DNA of 64,000 nt from Lachnospiraceae bacterium oral taxon 500 (GCA_002999035.1 CP027241.1:2049001-2113000); one strand, 5' to 3'; counted from the stretch's first letter, positions 54,419-63,568 are shown. Program-made: numbers and translations. Notes: generated by a model from the sequence alone, not told the origin.

Positions 54419-57400
54419 TTGAATAATGTAAATCTTATTCAAAGAGCAATCATCCAATTGGAGGGAGGGGCCTTTCAAAAATTGTTTGATGTGTATCTGT
54501 ATAAAAAATATAAGTTTAAAAATATTCAAACATTAGGCGTTCAGACGGGCACTAATAAACCTACAAAGGGCACACCTGATTCCTATGTCTTAACTGATGA
54601 TGGAAGTTATATTTTAATAAACTACGGAACTGTGAGCTCACAGTCAGCAAAGAAAATACGTGATGATATTTTATCATGTTTTGATGAGTCGAAACTTTTG
54701 CTGCCTAAGAATAAAATAACAAAAATCATTTGCGGTCACTGTTCCACGAACATTCATATAGAACAGTTTAATAGTATTATGGAATCTATTGAAGGTGTTG
54801 AAATTGAACTTATCGGAATAGATACGCTTTCACATGATTTGGCATTGCTTTATCCACATATTGCAAAAGATGAACTTGGCATTACAATAGATACAAATCA
54901 ATTTTTTGAGGTAGAGGATTTTATTAAAGCCTACGATTCTAATGGTATAAATGCACCTATTAATTGTGATTTTTATCACAGAGAGTCAGAGATTACTGAG
55001 ACATGCAATAGTATACGTAATACTAAAGTTACCATATTGACAGGACCATCAGGAATCGGAAAGACTAGATTGGCCGTAGAAGCGTGTCGAAAACAAGATG
55101 ATGGAATAACAAAAGTTCTCTGTGTCAAAAGCAATGGAAATCTCTTATATGAGGATATTAAGTATTACATTTCTGATCCAGGAAGATATTTGGTTTTCTT
55201 CGACGATGCTAACATGGTTGTAAGCCTAGATAATGTGCTTGGTACTATTTTGACATTGTCAACAGATTTTGATATTAAGGTACTTATTTCGGTAAGAGAC
55301 TATGCCAAAGATAGAGTAATAAAGGCGGTATCGCGGTACGCAACACCGAGCATCATTGAAATTGGACGATTTAAGGATGATGAAATAAGGGATATTTTGA
55401 AGTCTGATTTAGGAATAGTGAATTCGGATTATCTTAAGAAGATTGTTGAAATTGCGAATGGAAACATAAGGCTTGCTTTTCTTGCTGGTATGAGGTTAAT
55501 AGATGATGGATATCGGGCAATACGTAATGCTGAGGATATTTTTAAAAATTACTATGGAAGAATTATTGATGAAGCGAAACTGACAAAAGAAGATATTCTT
55601 ATGTTGTTCTTCATTGCTATAGCTGGCCCGGTAAAGAATAATGAAAACCAGTTGTATAGTGATATGAAGAAATTGTATGGTGCGGAAATTGTTGAGGATA
55701 ATATAATTGAACATTTGTATTCTTTGGAATTAGTAGATTGGTTTAAAAATGAGATTACAAAAATTGCAGATCAGAGTCTCGGTAATTATATATTATACTA
55801 TGTGTTATTTGAGAAAAGGTGGGTAAGTGTAGAAAGTTTGATTTCCATTGGATTTCCTAGATTTCGTAATAAGATTGTATATGCATTGAATACGGTGATG
55901 GAAATATTCAACTCGCAAGAGTGTGCAAAATATATGAAAGATTCAATAATTGCTGCTTGGGAGAATGCGCCTGTTGGACAGGGAAAGGAATATCTCGAAT
56001 CATTTTGCCAGGTTAATCCTGATAAAGCCTTATCTATAATAAAGAATCACATTGATCAAGAAGCACCTGTGAATTTTGACTTATGTAGTTTTGATATTAA
56101 CTCTAAGAAAAACTATCACAATATTATGACTAAGGAAATAGAAATATTAGGCGGTTATAAGTACACGGAGAACTATGAGGATGCAGTTGATCTTCTGATG
56201 CGGTACTTTAAAAAAAGACCGGATCTGATAATGGATTTTTATCTTGTACTAAGTGAGCGATTCTTATATGACGAGCATTCATATAAGTATAAATATAATC
56301 ATGAAACACGCCTAATAGATAAGTTGTGGTGCTATACAGAAAAGGGAAAAAATTACAATAACAGTATATTATATTTACAAATTGCGGAAAGTGCATTAAA
56401 AACAGAACTATCCTTCACTGAAGAGGTTAGAAATAGTAGAGCGATAAATTTCGTAAGAATGACAATCGGGTTCACTGAAGAAATAGCTGATATGAGAACT
56501 CACATATGGAAGAATCTAGCTATTTTACGAAAGAATGAAGAGTATCATTATGTTATTAATGGTATTCTTTTAGGAGTGCACTTTAATGGATTGAATAAAG
56601 AGGACTCCAAGAAATATCTATATTCAGATTTTAATACAATATATGAATATATAATTGACAAAAATACACCAGATTTTTTTGATGCGAGGTTTGTGGCAAG
56701 ATACAAAGAGATAGCGGAGCAAATCGGCATAAAGCCAGACCGACGATTCATGATTGCTGAACGAAATCCAGAATTCAGAATATATAAAATGTTGACTCGT
56801 GAGCATGTAATTGGTAGAACAATAAATGAAGAGGAGCGATTACGTAAAGAGTCTATCTCAAAAGAAATAAGCGCATATGATTTGAAAGATTTCCGTGAAT
56901 TGTTTAGGGTATGTAACTTTTTGAAAAAGACAGTCGATGATAGAGAGCAATGGCCTTTAAATAGGGGCTTAGATTATATTTTTGAAATCATAGAAGACGA
57001 TAGTAAGCTGTATTTGAAGGTACTCGAAGAGTATTTTAATGCAAATGCACCATTCAGGCTAAATGGATATCGCCAGATAAAATATATGCTTGATCATATT
57101 GGATACGAAGCAACGTATTGTTTTGTAAATAATTCTGTGTTTGATAAGAAAGATGTTTGGTTGTCGTTAATTTGGGAGTGCGTACCGGAAGAAAATATAG
57201 ATGAAAAGATAGTTAATGACTATAAAACATTTGTACTAAATAATTTAACGAAAGATAATCCTATAATTCCTGCAGTTCAAGTTGTGATACGTTATGGTGA
57301 ACGAGACAGTGAACTCAAAGCGGAAGTAATCAAGGCGATAGTGGGTAATCCAGAACTTTCGGCAAGCTTTTTGGGCTATGCCTATTATGATGACGATATT

Positions 57401-58123
57401 GAGGAAATTTTTAATTTTTTTAGAAATGATATTAATGCATTGACGTGTATTTATATAAGCGCTTTAACAGTTGGTTGCCATGTTGATTACGATGGGAAGC
57501 TTTTTGTAAAGATATTTGAACAGCAGCCTGCTATTTGGAATGAATATGTAGATTGGGTTAAGATTAAAGATAATATGCGCGGAGATGGTAATGAACATAA
57601 AATTTTTGAATTAATATGGAATGTCGATCAGTGGCGTGAATGCGTGGAATATGCATTTAAGGTTTTTATAGATGATGACAAGTTTTTTTGTATAAAAGAA
57701 CCAGAGGGGTTACTGTTTGTTAAAGCAACTGATGCAACCATATTTGAACGAAAAAAATCGTGGTTGATTGAAAAGTTACGAGAAAACAGCTTAGACATTG
57801 AAAGATGTAAAAAACTCATTGATGTGGTTGTAAATTTTCTTCCGGATTGGAAAATGGCATATATTCTCGAATTTTTGAAAGCCAACAAGAAGCTGGAAGA
57901 TTTCAAGAAAATACACTTATTTCCTTCAACATGGTCATGGTCAGGAAGTGAGATTCCACTTATTATGGAAAAAATAGACTTCCTCAGATTATTGAAGGAC
58001 AACCTTAAGGGAATTGATTATATTGACCATAGAAAATATATTGAAGATTATCGTATGGATCTTGAGAAGTATAAAGAGAAAGTGGAATTAAGAGAATATC
58101 TTGAAAATGCCGATTACGCATAA
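54419..58123 (+). CDS. Large STAND-type NTPase with PD-(D/E)xK-like N-terminus
   Basis: A second large sensor-type protein, 1234 aa, starting with TTG after an excellent GGAGGTG. Residues 1-100 resemble restriction-endonuclease-like domains at the head of some Avs/STAND proteins: E15 in LEGGAFQKLFD and D54 in KGTPDSYV, followed by ILINYGT (65-71), where the usual lysine is replaced, so catalytic ability is uncertain. The P-loop is GPSGIGKT (209-216) and Walker B is YLVFFDDANM (257-266). Helical repeats occupy residues 330-1234. It is AT-rich like its neighbours. Phage defence is the most probable role, by family and location only. Confidence 0.7.
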   Translation: MNNVNLIQRAIIQLEGGAFQKLFDVYLYKKYKFKNIQTLGVQTGTNKPTKGTPDSYVLTDDGSYILINYGTVSSQSAKKIRDDILSCFDESKLLLPKNKITKIICGHCSTNIHIEQFNSIMESIEGVEIELIGIDTLSHDLALLYPHIAKDELGITIDTNQFFEVEDFIKAYDSNGINAPINCDFYHRESEITETCNSIRNTKVTILTGPSGIGKTRLAVEACRKQDDGITKVLCVKSNGNLLYEDIKYYISDPGRYLVFFDDANMVVSLDNVLGTILTLSTDFDIKVLISVRDYAKDRVIKAVSRYATPSIIEIGRFKDDEIRDILKSDLGIVNSDYLKKIVEIANGNIRLAFLAGMRLIDDGYRAIRNAEDIFKNYYGRIIDEAKLTKEDILMLFFIAIAGPVKNNENQLYSDMKKLYGAEIVEDNIIEHLYSLELVDWFKNEITKIADQSLGNYILYYVLFEKRWVSVESLISIGFPRFRNKIVYALNTVMEIFNSQECAKYMKDSIIAAWENAPVGQGKEYLESFCQVNPDKALSIIKNHIDQEAPVNFDLCSFDINSKKNYHNIMTKEIEILGGYKYTENYEDAVDLLMRYFKKRPDLIMDFYLVLSERFLYDEHSYKYKYNHETRLIDKLWCYTEKGKNYNNSILYLQIAESALKTELSFTEEVRNSRAINFVRMTIGFTEEIADMRTHIWKNLAILRKNEEYHYVINGILLGVHFNGLNKEDSKKYLYSDFNTIYEYIIDKNTPDFFDARFVARYKEIAEQIGIKPDRRFMIAERNPEFRIYKMLTREHVIGRTINEEERLRKESISKEISAYDLKDFRELFRVCNFLKKTVDDREQWPLNRGLDYIFEIIEDDSKLYLKVLEEYFNANAPFRLNGYRQIKYMLDHIGYEATYCFVNNSVFDKKDVWLSLIWECVPEENIDEKIVNDYKTFVLNNLTKDNPIIPAVQVVIRYGERDSELKAEVIKAIVGNPELSASFLGYAYYDDDIEEIFNFFRNDINALTCIYISALTVGCHVDYDGKLFVKIFEQQPAIWNEYVDWVKIKDNMRGDGNEHKIFELIWNVDQWRECVEYAFKVFIDDDKFFCIKEPEGLLFVKATDATIFERKKSWLIEKLRENSLDIERCKKLIDVVVNFLPDWKMAYILEFLKANKKLEDFKKIHLFPSTWSWSGSEIPLIMEKIDFLRLLKDNLKGIDYIDHRKYIEDYRMDLEKYKEKVELREYLENADYA

Positions 58124-58264
58124 TGAAAATGTAAACTGTAGGTTTGTCAAACATATGTTACACCATGATGTAAAAAATTAAATAAGTTTTCTTGGGGAAA
58201 GACTCATTTAAGAAGGCGAATCGGGAAGCCATTATATCGTCTGTTATGTGCAATTAATTGTTTT

Positions 58265-58780
58265 TTAAATAAAAGGTATGAGAGGCATAAAAGTATTCAT
58301 TGTCTTTTCGGTGAGAATGTTCCACCTTCCCATTATGTCGGGGAGTAAACTGCCGGATTTTCTGTGGTGGATACCATAGTCGGCTAATTTTTCTTCAAAT
58401 AGAGTAAGGTTGGATTCAGTTGAAGTCTTCCTGAAGCGTTTTGTAAACTCAAACCTATTATCTGCTTGCACGCACTCGACCGGGAAAGGAAACGCTTTTC
58501 GGACATGATCTAAAAAAGCTAGAAGAGTAGGTACTGGCTTTTTCAAAAGGTTTTACGAAGCGATAGCGGGGAAAACTCATCAATGGCAGTATATTGATAG
58601 AATTTAGAGGATGCAGCCTCTCCTGTTAAGCAAGAAGAAGGCGCGTGTTTCACATTGATTTGAATGCATTGTCCCAGATAAGTCCTTACACTTATGGGTA
58701 ACGGAACTTACAGGTATGACTAAAGAAGAAATCGAAAATAGCAGCAACAATCCGAACTTGTAGAAATTAGCAATGTCGTC
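58265..58780 (-). pseudogene. Degraded integrase-core transposase
   Basis: On the minus strand frames must be switched to read it: GQCIQIDVKHAPSSCLTGEA, then FYQYTAIDEFS, then the better kept FPFPVECVQADNRFEFTKRF with the second catalytic Asp in ADNRFEF. Stops and frame changes near 58550 and 58590 destroy it. It resembles the IS481-like transposases common in Clostridia. The sequence TGTAAACTGTAGGTTTGTCAAA at about 58130 may be one terminus, with no gene in 58124-58264. Confidence 0.65.
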
Positions 58781-58786
58781 TGGTTG

Positions 58787-58920
58787 TTCACCGGCAGACC
58801 AAATGCTTTGCATTTGCCGCACTTCGTGCTCTTTATCTGCCGGTGAAGCGCCGCAAAATGAATATGCCCGCTACGCGGTCGCATTCATTTATGCTTGCGC
58901 GCTTCAAATTGAAAGTTGAC
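58787..58920. repeat. Cluster of nested palindromes
   Basis: TTCACCGGCAGA (58787-58798) pairs perfectly with TCTGCCGGTGAA (58836-58847). Inside is a perfect hairpin CAAATGC/GCATTTG. The next 60 bases contain AATGAATATGC paired with GCATTCATT around a GC-rich core. The region is GC-rich against AT-rich flanks and resembles mobile intergenic repeats. Confidence 0.5.
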
Positions 58921-58937
58921 GATGATTGGAGTTGAGA

Positions 58938-59333
58938 ATGTCTGTAACAAGCTTTATTCATCTAAAAGAAGCAGAAAATAGGGATTTTGATATAAAAAAA
59001 TTTAATAGAGATATTGAGGAAAAATATCCGGGTACAAGTACAGAGCAGAGTAATAATCAGTCACTGTCATACGATATTTGTTGGGAAAAATATTCGGCTC
59101 GATATCAATTTGAGTTAAGAATAGATAGAAAACGATGCACGTTTGCAATAGAGTATTTTAATTCAAAGGATAGGATTTGGGACTACGCAAATTTTATTCT
59201 GTGGATAAGGATGTATTTTCCAAAAGAAAAAGAAGTGGTTTTAGTTGATGAAAATTATGAGGATCAAATGCCGCTTTCACCAAATGAGTCAATAGAGGAT
59301 ATCAAAAAGTGGTTAGAGAGAGTTGGTATATAG
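58938..59333 (+). CDS. Small hypothetical protein, immunity-like
   Basis: This 131-aa acidic protein is unrecognised: MSVTSFIHLKEAENRDFDIKK start, tryptophan- and tyrosine-rich middle, acidic end. The ATG at 58938 is chosen because GGAG is 6 bases upstream; a TTG at 58926 is less likely. By context it belongs to the same class of orphan immunity-type genes. Confidence 0.5.
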   Translation: MSVTSFIHLKEAENRDFDIKKFNRDIEEKYPGTSTEQSNNQSLSYDICWEKYSARYQFELRIDRKRCTFAIEYFNSKDRIWDYANFILWIRMYFPKEKEVVLVDENYEDQMPLSPNESIEDIKKWLERVGI

Positions 59334-59437
59334 ATACCAAAGAATACCTTGTAAAAGACGGCTCGCTTTGTGGTTATTTGTTCCGTTATCTGCACTGTGG
59401 AACATCCATGGGTAGATGCTAAAGGGAAGGGGAAAAT

Positions 59438-59839
59438 ATGAAAACTTATTATGTATGGATCGGAACGCTTGAAGAGAGCGATTTTGAGCAATACTGGGAT
59501 AATGAGCCTTATGAAAATGAAAGGGAACTATGGAAGAAAGGACAGAGAGCTAAACCGAGTGAGAACTTAAAGTGTGGATTTTGCAGGGAAATGGGCTTAG
59601 AAGAATTGGACAAAAAAGATTTTTGGTTTTCTGTTAGGGCTTCTTTATGTAATGTACGAGAATTGGCCAAAGACTATATTGCAGATTTAGGTGAATTTGA
59701 GAGAAAATGTAAGGAGAAAGGGATTTCAGAGGGAAACGTAATCTGGGGTGCCGCAGTGAAAGATTTTCCTGATTTAGAGCCGGAAGCTTGTAATAGTATG
59801 TATTATGTTGGGACGATAGAGGTGTTATTTTTCAGATGA
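59438..59839 (+). CDS. Probable immunity protein, Imm22-like
   Basis: This 133-aa protein starts YYVWIGTLEESDFEQYW, with a later FCREMGLEELDKKDFWFS and an ending VGTIEVLFF. The VWxG...F..Y start and the C-x-E-x-G...DxDF block fit the Imm22 family, whose members protect against polymorphic toxin domains. The ribosome binding site AAGGGGA is good. No toxin gene is present nearby. Confidence 0.5.
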   Translation: MKTYYVWIGTLEESDFEQYWDNEPYENERELWKKGQRAKPSENLKCGFCREMGLEELDKKDFWFSVRASLCNVRELAKDYIADLGEFERKCKEKGISEGNVIWGAAVKDFPDLEPEACNSMYYVGTIEVLFFR

Positions 59840-60050
59840 AATCTATTATGATCCTTGTGATGAAGAAGCTCCGTTTGGGAGTGATGAAGGGCATGATGCA
59901 TTGATCGAATTACAAGATTTGCTCAGAAAAAATCCTCAGGCAATGGAACGAATGTATCGCCTTATTTGGGGATGGGAGGATGAACAAAGCCCTTATCATA
60001 TCGGTAGAATGAGAGAAGATTTAAACAAATTTGTGAAAGAAATAGGTTAA
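59835..60050 (+). pseudogene. C-terminal fragment of a small gene
   Basis: A 71-residue open stretch ends in IWGWEDEQSPYHIGRMREDLNKFVKEIG and starts within the end of the Imm22-like gene in a different frame, with no start codon or ribosome binding site at its beginning. It is probably the remainder of a longer gene after a deletion. If translated at all it would begin at an internal ATG. Confidence 0.4.
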
Positions 60051-60069
60051 GCTGATATAGAAAGGAAGA

Positions 60070-60097
60070 TGTGATAATCCGTTTTATAATTATCACA
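60070..60097. promoter_or_regulatory. Inverted repeat before the deoxyribosyltransferase-like gene
   Basis: TGTGATAAT pairs perfectly with ATTATCACA across 10 bases, ending 10 bases before the next start codon. An operator or an RNA hairpin that limits translation is possible; no T-run follows. Confidence 0.35.
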
Positions 60098-60107
60098 CAA
60101 GAAAAAT

Positions 60108-60443
60108 ATGGTTGGAAAGTATCCGGTGGTTACATTATGCGGTAGTACCCGTTTTAAAGATGAGTTTTTGGAAGTTCAGAAAAAGCTTACACTGGAAGGC
60201 AATATTGTTATTAGCGTAGGCCTTTTTGGCCATTCGGGCGACTCTGAGGTTTGGGAAAATATGGATGAAGGGACATTAACTAAAACCAAGGAAATGCTGG
60301 ATGATATGCATAAACGTAAGATAGATATGGCAGACGAGATATTCGTGATAAATGTTGGGGGTTATATTGGGGATAGTACAAAGTCTGAGATTAAATATGC
60401 TAAAGAGCATGGAAAAACCGTAAGGTATTTAGAAGAGGCATAA
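60108..60443 (+). CDS. Nucleoside 2-deoxyribosyltransferase-like (DUF4406-type) protein
   Basis: This 111-aa Rossmann-like protein begins VVTLCGSTRFKDEFLEVQ and has MADEIFVINVGGYIGDSTKSEI and YAKEHGKTVRYL. The CGSTR start, the central D-E-x-F-V-I-N strand and the G-x-x-G-x-S-T-x-x-E-I loop are typical of this superfamily, which includes nucleoside deoxyribosyltransferases and related NAD-binding folds. No clear ribosome binding site precedes the ATG. Its substrate is unknown. Confidence 0.65.
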   Translation: MVGKYPVVTLCGSTRFKDEFLEVQKKLTLEGNIVISVGLFGHSGDSEVWENMDEGTLTKTKEMLDDMHKRKIDMADEIFVINVGGYIGDSTKSEIKYAKEHGKTVRYLEEA

Positions 60444-60573
60444 GGAGAAGACGTAATCTAAATGGAGGTAATTCTTACTAGAAAAGGATATACAAAATTG
60501 TTTATATTTTAGATAGAAGCGGATCAAGAAGATTACATCAGAAGTGTGGTGAAAAGAAAAGGGGGCGCAAGTA

Positions 60574-61359
60574 ATGTCAATAAAAGGAGCGGTTTTAGGC
60601 GATATATTAGGTTCGCAGTATGAGTATAAGAGGCCAAAGAATTTGGATTGGCAGAACATTCCGCTAATCATAGAGGGTAAGGCAAAATTTACTGATGATT
60701 CGGTTATGATGCTTGCAATAAAAAAGGCGCTTATTCAAGAAGCTGATTTGGTAGAGACTATGGTTGAAGTTGGACAGAAATATCCGTTTTGTGGCTATGG
60801 TTCTAAATTTTTCTGGTGGATAAATGGACAGGACCACGAGCCATATAACAGTTGGGGTAATGGTTCTGCTATGAGAGTGGCTTTTGTGGGGGAGTTTTAC
60901 GAAGACCATGAAGAAATGCAGACTATGGCAGCAAAAACAGCGGAAGTCTCCCATAATCATCCGGAAGGTATTAAAGGGGCAGTTGTAACGGCAACTTGTA
61001 TCTGGATGGCAAAGCATGGTAAATCTAAGCAGGAAATTTATGATTATGTTTTATCGGAATATCCGACAGGAGAATATGAATACAGCATAGGATACAGCTT
61101 AGATGAAATCAGACCACGTTATAAATGGAATGAAAGCTGTCAGGGCTCAGTTCCGGTTGCTATGCGATGCTTTTATGAAAGCAGTAATTATGAATCATTT
61201 ATTAGAAATATCTACAGCTTGCTGTGTGACAGTGATACTTTTGGGGCAATTGCCGGCAGTGTAGCAGAGGAATTTTATCATGGATTTGGAGATATAGATG
61301 CTGATGGTATATTAAAGAATCATTTGACAGAGGATTTATATGAGATCCTTGTAATGTAA
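60574..61359 (+). CDS. ADP-ribosylglycohydrolase family protein (DraG-like)
   Basis: This 261-aa protein starts IKGAVLGDILGSQYEY, then FTDDSVMMLAIKKAL (acidic metal ligands), HNHPEGIKGAVVTAT, and the C-terminal DSDTFGAIAGSVAEEF with the second metal-binding Asp pair. These are the hallmarks of dimetal hydrolases that remove ADP-ribose from proteins, DNA or small molecules. The length is close to that of typical DraG proteins (about 290). It lies in the same direction, 130 bases after the deoxyribosyltransferase-like gene. Confidence 0.82.
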   Translation: MSIKGAVLGDILGSQYEYKRPKNLDWQNIPLIIEGKAKFTDDSVMMLAIKKALIQEADLVETMVEVGQKYPFCGYGSKFFWWINGQDHEPYNSWGNGSAMRVAFVGEFYEDHEEMQTMAAKTAEVSHNHPEGIKGAVVTATCIWMAKHGKSKQEIYDYVLSEYPTGEYEYSIGYSLDEIRPRYKWNESCQGSVPVAMRCFYESSNYESFIRNIYSLLCDSDTFGAIAGSVAEEFYHGFGDIDADGILKNHLTEDLYEILVM

Positions 61360-61411
61360 AAATACATATGCTCATTCCAGGGACGGCTGTGATAGAACGT
61401 GCTGGCAGGAA

Positions 61412-61456
61412 GGCTTTGACTCTCCAATTTCTTGTTTGAGAGCCGGAGCCTTTTTT
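61412..61456 (+). terminator. Terminator after the ADP-ribosylglycohydrolase
   Basis: GGCT and CTCTC pair with GAGAG and AGCC around a CAATTTCTTGTTT loop, and TTTTTT follows. The remainder of 61360-61597 holds no supported gene. Confidence 0.65.
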
Positions 61457-61597
61457 ATGGCTTTTAAGCATGGCTTTGGGTTCTTGCAGTCAACGCATTA
61501 TATCACCCGGACTCGGTTAATGCGTGTAGGGCGCATTTTCGAAAAATATAAAAGAGCGCAATTTTAATGAAAAATGCATTTATATGAATAGATTATC

Positions 61598-61957
61598 ATG
61601 AAGATATTTTTGCGAAAAAATAAAAATCTGACAGAAGCTTTAGTTGAATATGGCAAAGAAATTGCAGAGATCCTATTTGACGAAAATGCCTATATGATTT
61701 ATAAAAACCGATATTTATATTGGAATGAGGATTTAAACAAAGGCTGGGAGTCATCGCATAAAAATCGGGAAGAATTGTTTGAGAATATGGGTGAGAAGGG
61801 AGCGATGGATTTAGAGAAAATGTATTTTATAAAGTCAATTATTCATAGCCTGATAGAGAGGCTCTTTCAGGAAGGCTGGAATAAGGAACAGTTTATAGAA
61901 AAATATATGAAACATTTGAGTTGGATTGAGAAAGGGATAAATTATGGCAATCGTTGA
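61598..61957 (+). CDS. Hypothetical protein
   Basis: This 119-aa charged helical protein is unrecognised (ALVEYGKEIAEILFDENAY near the start). No good ribosome binding site precedes the ATG. It overlaps the next gene by 14 bases, so the two are probably cotranslated. Confidence 0.45.
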   Translation: MKIFLRKNKNLTEALVEYGKEIAEILFDENAYMIYKNRYLYWNEDLNKGWESSHKNREELFENMGEKGAMDLEKMYFIKSIIHSLIERLFQEGWNKEQFIEKYMKHLSWIEKGINYGNR

Positions 61958-63026
61958 AAGCATATTTGATATTGCATATTTAAGCATAGTTTTATCATTG
62001 GGTATAAGACTGCTGTTGGAGAAGTCGAAGGAAGCGAAACTGTTTGGAGTGATGGCGATAATTTTGGGCTTAGGGGATTCGTTTCACTTACTTACAAGAG
62101 TTATATCACATCTGAGCTATGGGGGCTTTGAAGCTAACGCTCCCGCTCTTTCGTGGGGCAAGTTTATAACCAGTATAACCATGACAATTTTTTATGTTTT
62201 GTTCTACTACTATTACAGAAGTCAAAGCCAGGATGACAGCACATTGAAAAGGAACATCATATATGCTTTGGCATTGATTAGAATTGTGTTAACGGTTCTT
62301 CCGCAAAATAACTGGGGTACGATGTCTGAAAATTATATGTTCGGGATATACAGAAACATTCCCTTTGCGATAATGGGAGCCTTGTTGATTTATTGGTCTT
62401 ACAAGGAAAGGGCCAAACCCGGGCTGAAAAATATGAGCTTATATATTTTGCTGAGCTTTGCATTTTATGTTTCGGTGGTGCTTTGGGCGGATAAATATCC
62501 TATGATAGGGGCTCTTATGATGCCGAAAACTATGGCATATTTAATCATCGTTGTTTTGGGATATCGCCATTTCATCACCGGATTTGAAAAGAAAAACATA
62601 TTAGGGTTATCCTACACATCCTTAATTATGGGATTGATCGGCGGTGTTTTTTACAGAGAATTCACAAAGTTTTATGGCTATCAAGCCGAAAATCATCTTT
62701 CAAAGCTGCATGTCCATGTTTTAGTCCTTGGATTTTTATTAATGTTGATCCTTTATATGATATCTAAAGAATATGAGGCTAAGAGAATGGTATCTCTGAA
62801 AAAACCGATTTATGTGTTTATGTCAGGATTTACCTTTACCATAGTAAATATGACGCTCTTAGGAATTTATGAGGTCGTTAGTGAAGGAAAAGATATAGTA
62901 AGCAAACCTGCTCTGGAAGGGCTTTCCGGCCTTGGACATATTGTTTTGGCAATAGGGCTTGTCCAGATAGTTCTAAAAGTTTTTCAACATGAAACGGTTA
63001 GCGGTTTTAAGCAGACAGAAGCATAA
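61944..63026 (+). CDS. Polytopic membrane protein with DUF2871-like C-terminus
   Basis: This 360-aa protein has about eleven hydrophobic helices. The first 210 residues form a seven-helix-like module (SIFDIAYLSIVLSLGIRL to MAYLIIVVLGYRHF). The last 150 (SLIMGLIGGVFYREFTKF, LSKLHVHVLVLGFLLMLIL) match DUF2871, which usually occurs as a separate small protein. The conserved histidines in KLHVHVL might bind a metal or haem. The function is unknown. A terminator follows at 63065. Confidence 0.6.
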   Translation: MAIVESIFDIAYLSIVLSLGIRLLLEKSKEAKLFGVMAIILGLGDSFHLLTRVISHLSYGGFEANAPALSWGKFITSITMTIFYVLFYYYYRSQSQDDSTLKRNIIYALALIRIVLTVLPQNNWGTMSENYMFGIYRNIPFAIMGALLIYWSYKERAKPGLKNMSLYILLSFAFYVSVVLWADKYPMIGALMMPKTMAYLIIVVLGYRHFITGFEKKNILGLSYTSLIMGLIGGVFYREFTKFYGYQAENHLSKLHVHVLVLGFLLMLILYMISKEYEAKRMVSLKKPIYVFMSGFTFTIVNMTLLGIYEVVSEGKDIVSKPALEGLSGLGHIVLAIGLVQIVLKVFQHETVSGFKQTEA

Positions 63027-63064
63027 TAAGTGTTTGCTGATTAAATAATTTCAAAGCGATTTAT

Positions 63065-63108
63065 GCCCTTGTTTCCCTTCCTTTCGGGTTCGGAATGAGG
63101 GCTTTTTT
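63065..63108 (+). terminator. Terminator after the DUF2871-like gene
   Basis: GCCCT pairs with AGGGC and inner TTTCC with GGAA, and TTTTTT follows. The next 120 bases contain TATAAT at 63186, with only a weak -35, just before the repeat region. Confidence 0.7.
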
Positions 63109-63227
63109 ACATGCTTTTGCAGCAAAAACCTTCGCCTGTATCGGGGAGCCAAAAGATTTAGCTACAAGTAAAAAACTTTCTGTGGTATAATATACGCGAA
63201 TATACTGTGAGTGCAGCTTCCTGCGAA

Positions 63228-63568
63228 AACAGGCGTAAAACGCTTGCGTTTTAAAGCCCGCTTTCGCAGGAAGCTATATGAGCGGTAACGCGAATCGAAA
63301 AATGGTTTCATTTTTCGATTGCCCTGACAGCTTAATGGTGGAGTATATGCGAATCGTTTCCTGAGAAACAGGCGTAAAACGCTTGCGTTTTAAAGCCCGC
63401 TTTCGCAGGAAGCTATATGAGCGGTAACGCGAATCGAAAAATGGTTTCATTTTTCGATTGCCCTGACAGCTTAATGGTGGAGTATATGCGAATCGTTTCC
63501 GGAGGAACAGGCGTAAAACGCTTGCGTTTTAAAGCCTGCTTTCGCAGGAAGCTATATGAGCGGTAACG
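63228..63568. repeat. 139-bp tandem repeat made of hairpins, two and a half copies
   Basis: Units start at 63228, 63367 and 63506 with AACAGGCGTAAAACGC, exactly 139 bases apart; the third stops after 63 bases. Each holds TAAAACGC/GCGTTTTA (8-bp stem, TT loop). The complete units also hold AATCGAAAAATG/CATTTTTCGATT (12-bp perfect stem, GTTT loop). In the first copy GCTTCCTGCGAAA pairs with TTTCGCAGGAAGC, closing a larger structure. The two complete units are nearly identical, so the duplication is recent or maintained. No coding frame is evident. Confidence 0.85.

Noticed and set aside
61457-61567. Short open frame beginning MAFKHGFGF
   Set aside because: It starts inside the T-run of a terminator, has no ribosome binding site and only 36 codons.
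63228-63568. CRISPR array
   Set aside because: The unit is 139 bp and the intervening sequence is also repeated; there are no unique spacers and no cas genes in the window.
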